A stretch of 64,000 nucleotides of DNA from Nonlabens sp. (GTDB lineage: Bacteria > Bacteroidota > Bacteroidia > Flavobacteriales > Flavobacteriaceae), in assembly GCA_020630715.1 (NCBI GenBank), contig JAHDIQ010000004.1, positions 1 through 64,000 on the forward strand, read 5' to 3'. The position numbers were made by a program, and so were the translations under genes. Each line of letters starts with the position of its first letter. The first letter of the stretch is position 1. Shown piece by piece: positions 62,961 through 64,000 of this stretch. The notes beneath the pieces were generated by a model, which saw only the letters and a program-made list of their open reading frames with translations, had not been told where the DNA came from and made no database searches.

Positions 62961-63607
62961 TATTTTGTAGTAGGTAGTGATTGAAGTTCTTTTTCCGCAG
63001 TTGCATAAGACCAGCGTTCTTGAATTGTTGCAGTTCCATAACCATCTAGACCATTAATGACAGCACTTCCAGCTTCACTTAGATTAACAAACCCATCTTC
63101 TAGTAAATGATCTTCATTAAGAAATACATCTGTGATTTTACAAATGACTAGCCTGCAGTTATTTTCTTGTATCAAATAATCATTAACATAAGACGCGACA
63201 ACTTGGATTCTTGCTTCCTTTACAAATGGAGCATGAAAACCATCGCGCTCTTGTTTTTCAATAGCTAATAGCTCAAACTCTGACTGATCAGGAGCATATT
63301 TTGCACTGGACTGATGTGCTTTTTTAATCAAATTACTGTTGATGTGATTCAAGGTAATCTGTCCTGTAGATTTTAGATTTTCGTAGGTGTGTCCTGCACC
63401 ATACCCTAATGGTCGCTGGATAAAACTAAACATCGCAGGATTACTTCCTAAATGAGTAACACTACTAAAAACAGCAACATTATCTACACCATATTTAGAT
63501 CGTGTGGCTAAAAGGCTGGCACTTTTAAAACCTGTTATACTATTGATGAGATTACCACGGTAAAAACGATCCATTTCTTGGATAGCAGTAGAGGATAAGT
63601 GTTTCAT
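62960..63607 (-). CDS. Flavin reductase-like split-barrel protein
   Basis: About 215 residues from MKHLSSTAIQEMDRFYRG. The ORF-track start overlaps the -7 element at 63626-63633 and is rejected. The FMN-binding split barrel has FYRGNLINSITGFKSASLLAT, FSFIQRPLGYGAGHTYENL and HQSSAKYAPDQSEFELL. Members reduce FMN/FAD with NAD(P)H or bind flavin. It is first in the run flavin reductase-DUF2256-cry-DASH, so supplying or reducing flavin for the cryptochrome is an attractive inference. Confidence 0.85.
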   Translation of the reverse strand: MKHLSSTAIQEMDRFYRGNLINSITGFKSASLLATRSKYGVDNVAVFSSVTHLGSNPAMFSFIQRPLGYGAGHTYENLKSTGQITLNHINSNLIKKAHQSSAKYAPDQSEFELLAIEKQERDGFHAPFVKEARIQVVASYVNDYLIQENNCRLVICKITDVFLNEDHLLEDGFVNLSEAGSAVINGLDGYGTATIQERWSYATAEKELQSLPTTK

Positions 63608-63625
63608 TTGTTTAAGTAATTTACT

Positions 63626-63633
63626 CAAAAGTA
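63626..63633 (-). promoter_or_regulatory. -7 element of the flavin reductase/DUF2256/cry-DASH run
   Basis: TACTTTTG, 19 nt before the chosen ATG, with a TTG 17 nt further upstream. Confidence 0.65.
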
Positions 63634-63745
63634 AAACAAAATGAATGTAGCAAAAAACTTGAACTGTTTAAACTTTGCCAAAGTATCTTTTCTACTCGTG
63701 TTTAACTCCTATAGCTTAAGGAAATGTACGATTGTTACGTAATTA

Positions 63746-63761
63746 CGCTTTCGCGAAAGCG
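63746..63761. repeat. GCTTTCGCGAAAGC palindrome, intergenic copy
   Basis: An exact copy with TTAC on its left, just beyond the terminator of the T9SS gene. Confidence 0.9.
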
Positions 63762-63763
63762 AA

Positions 63764-63803
63764 ACAAAAAAGCCTGAATACATCTATATGCATTCAGGCT
63801 TTA
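63764..63803 (-). terminator. Terminator of the T9SS type A gene
   Basis: AAAGCCTGAAT...ATTCAGGCTTT stem with minus-strand TTTTTTG after it. Confidence 0.85.
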
Positions 63804-63821
63804 AAGAACTACGATACCGTT

Positions 63822-64000
63822 TTATTCTTTTATAAAGCGCCTTGTGATCGTTTGATCTGCAGTGCTTAGCTCTAGAATATAAACTCCTGTTGCTAGTTGG
63901 TCCAGATTTGTGAGCGTGATTAAATTACTACCAGTCACTGATTCTTTACGTACTTGCTGTCCTAAACTATTGTAAATCGTAATCGTTGCATCATTAATAG
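63822..64000 (-). CDS. T9SS type A sorting domain protein (3' end only)
   Basis: The last 59 codons of a gene running off the window. The peptide ATITIYNSLGQQVRKE...LDQLATGVYILEL...RRFIKE matches the T9SS type A (Por secretion) C-terminal sorting domain, so the protein is exported by type IX secretion. The rest of the protein is outside the window. Confidence 0.85.
   Translation of the reverse strand, partial: INDATITIYNSLGQQVRKESVTGSNLITLTNLDQLATGVYILELSTADQTITRRFIKE

Overview
The window is one contiguous piece of a chromosome from a member of the Bacteroidota, almost certainly a marine Flavobacteriaceae. The evidence is: T9SS type A and type B sorting domains; a TonB-dependent receptor paired with a DUF4249 lipoprotein; the L28-L33-DUF4295-FtsY cluster; promoters with the Bacteroidota -7 element TAnnTTTG about 20 nt before start codons; near absence of Shine-Dalgarno sequences; and a tmRNA tag ending GENNYALAA. 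The genus cannot be fixed from this sequence; a Nonlabens-like organism is a guess based on the dispersed palindrome described below.

Layout. 0.1-14.4 kb: small regulator, GH25 lysozyme, di-heme peroxidase, a four-gene minus-strand run (persulfide-dioxygenase-like/rhodanese fusion, two rhodaneses, kdsA), two thioredoxin-fold proteins, YkgJ and DUF2059 proteins, folD, a four-helix-bundle gene, ffh and an NAD(P)-binding protein. 14.4-28.3 kb: a dense plus-strand defence island in the order hsdR, abiH, [winged-HTH + AbiEii-type nucleotidyltransferase], hsdM, hsdS, anti-phage dCTP deaminase-like gene, mcrB, mcrC. 28.4-32.4 kb: a His-rich DUF4198/HupE metal-uptake pair, a GAF histidine kinase and a DUF6642 protein. 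32.5-34.6 kb: a tricistronic hipBST-type toxin-antitoxin operon with two matching operator palindromes around its promoter, then tmRNA. 34.7-50.5 kb: mostly core genes (YitT, cupredoxin-like, T9SS PKD protein, saccharopine-dehydrogenase-like, guaB, FAH family, Hpt-like, cinA, rpmB, rpmG, ftsY, amidase, rimO). 50.8-58.6 kb: tRNA-Ser, SanA-like, thioesterase, nitroreductase, thioredoxin, DUF4249/TonB pair, nitronate monooxygenase-like and small membrane proteins. 58.7-63.6 kb: a frameshifted lipoprotein and a light-repair group (FeS-type 6-4 photolyase family, DASH cryptochrome, DUF2256, flavin reductase). The window ends inside a T9SS-secreted protein gene.

The most striking non-genic signal is the palindrome GCTTTCGCGAAAGC. 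It occurs eleven times exactly and twice with one mismatch in 64 kb, about half of the copies in frame inside conserved genes, often encoding AFAKA. Two copies bracket the HTH/nucleotidyltransferase cassette in the defence island. Other repeat families (heptanucleotide arrays, a GTGCGGAAT hairpin, CTTCGACTG-type repeats) also occur, some inside genes.

Functionally, the defence genes cover several layers. Type I restriction-modification and McrBC act on DNA, the deaminase on the nucleotide pool, and AbiH, the nucleotidyltransferase pair and HipBST are abortive or dormancy type. The tight hsdS-deaminase-mcrB-mcrC spacing (1-3 nt) is the strongest candidate for a linked, little-described system. 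Start codons were re-chosen for many ORF-track entries using the -7 elements and signal peptides.
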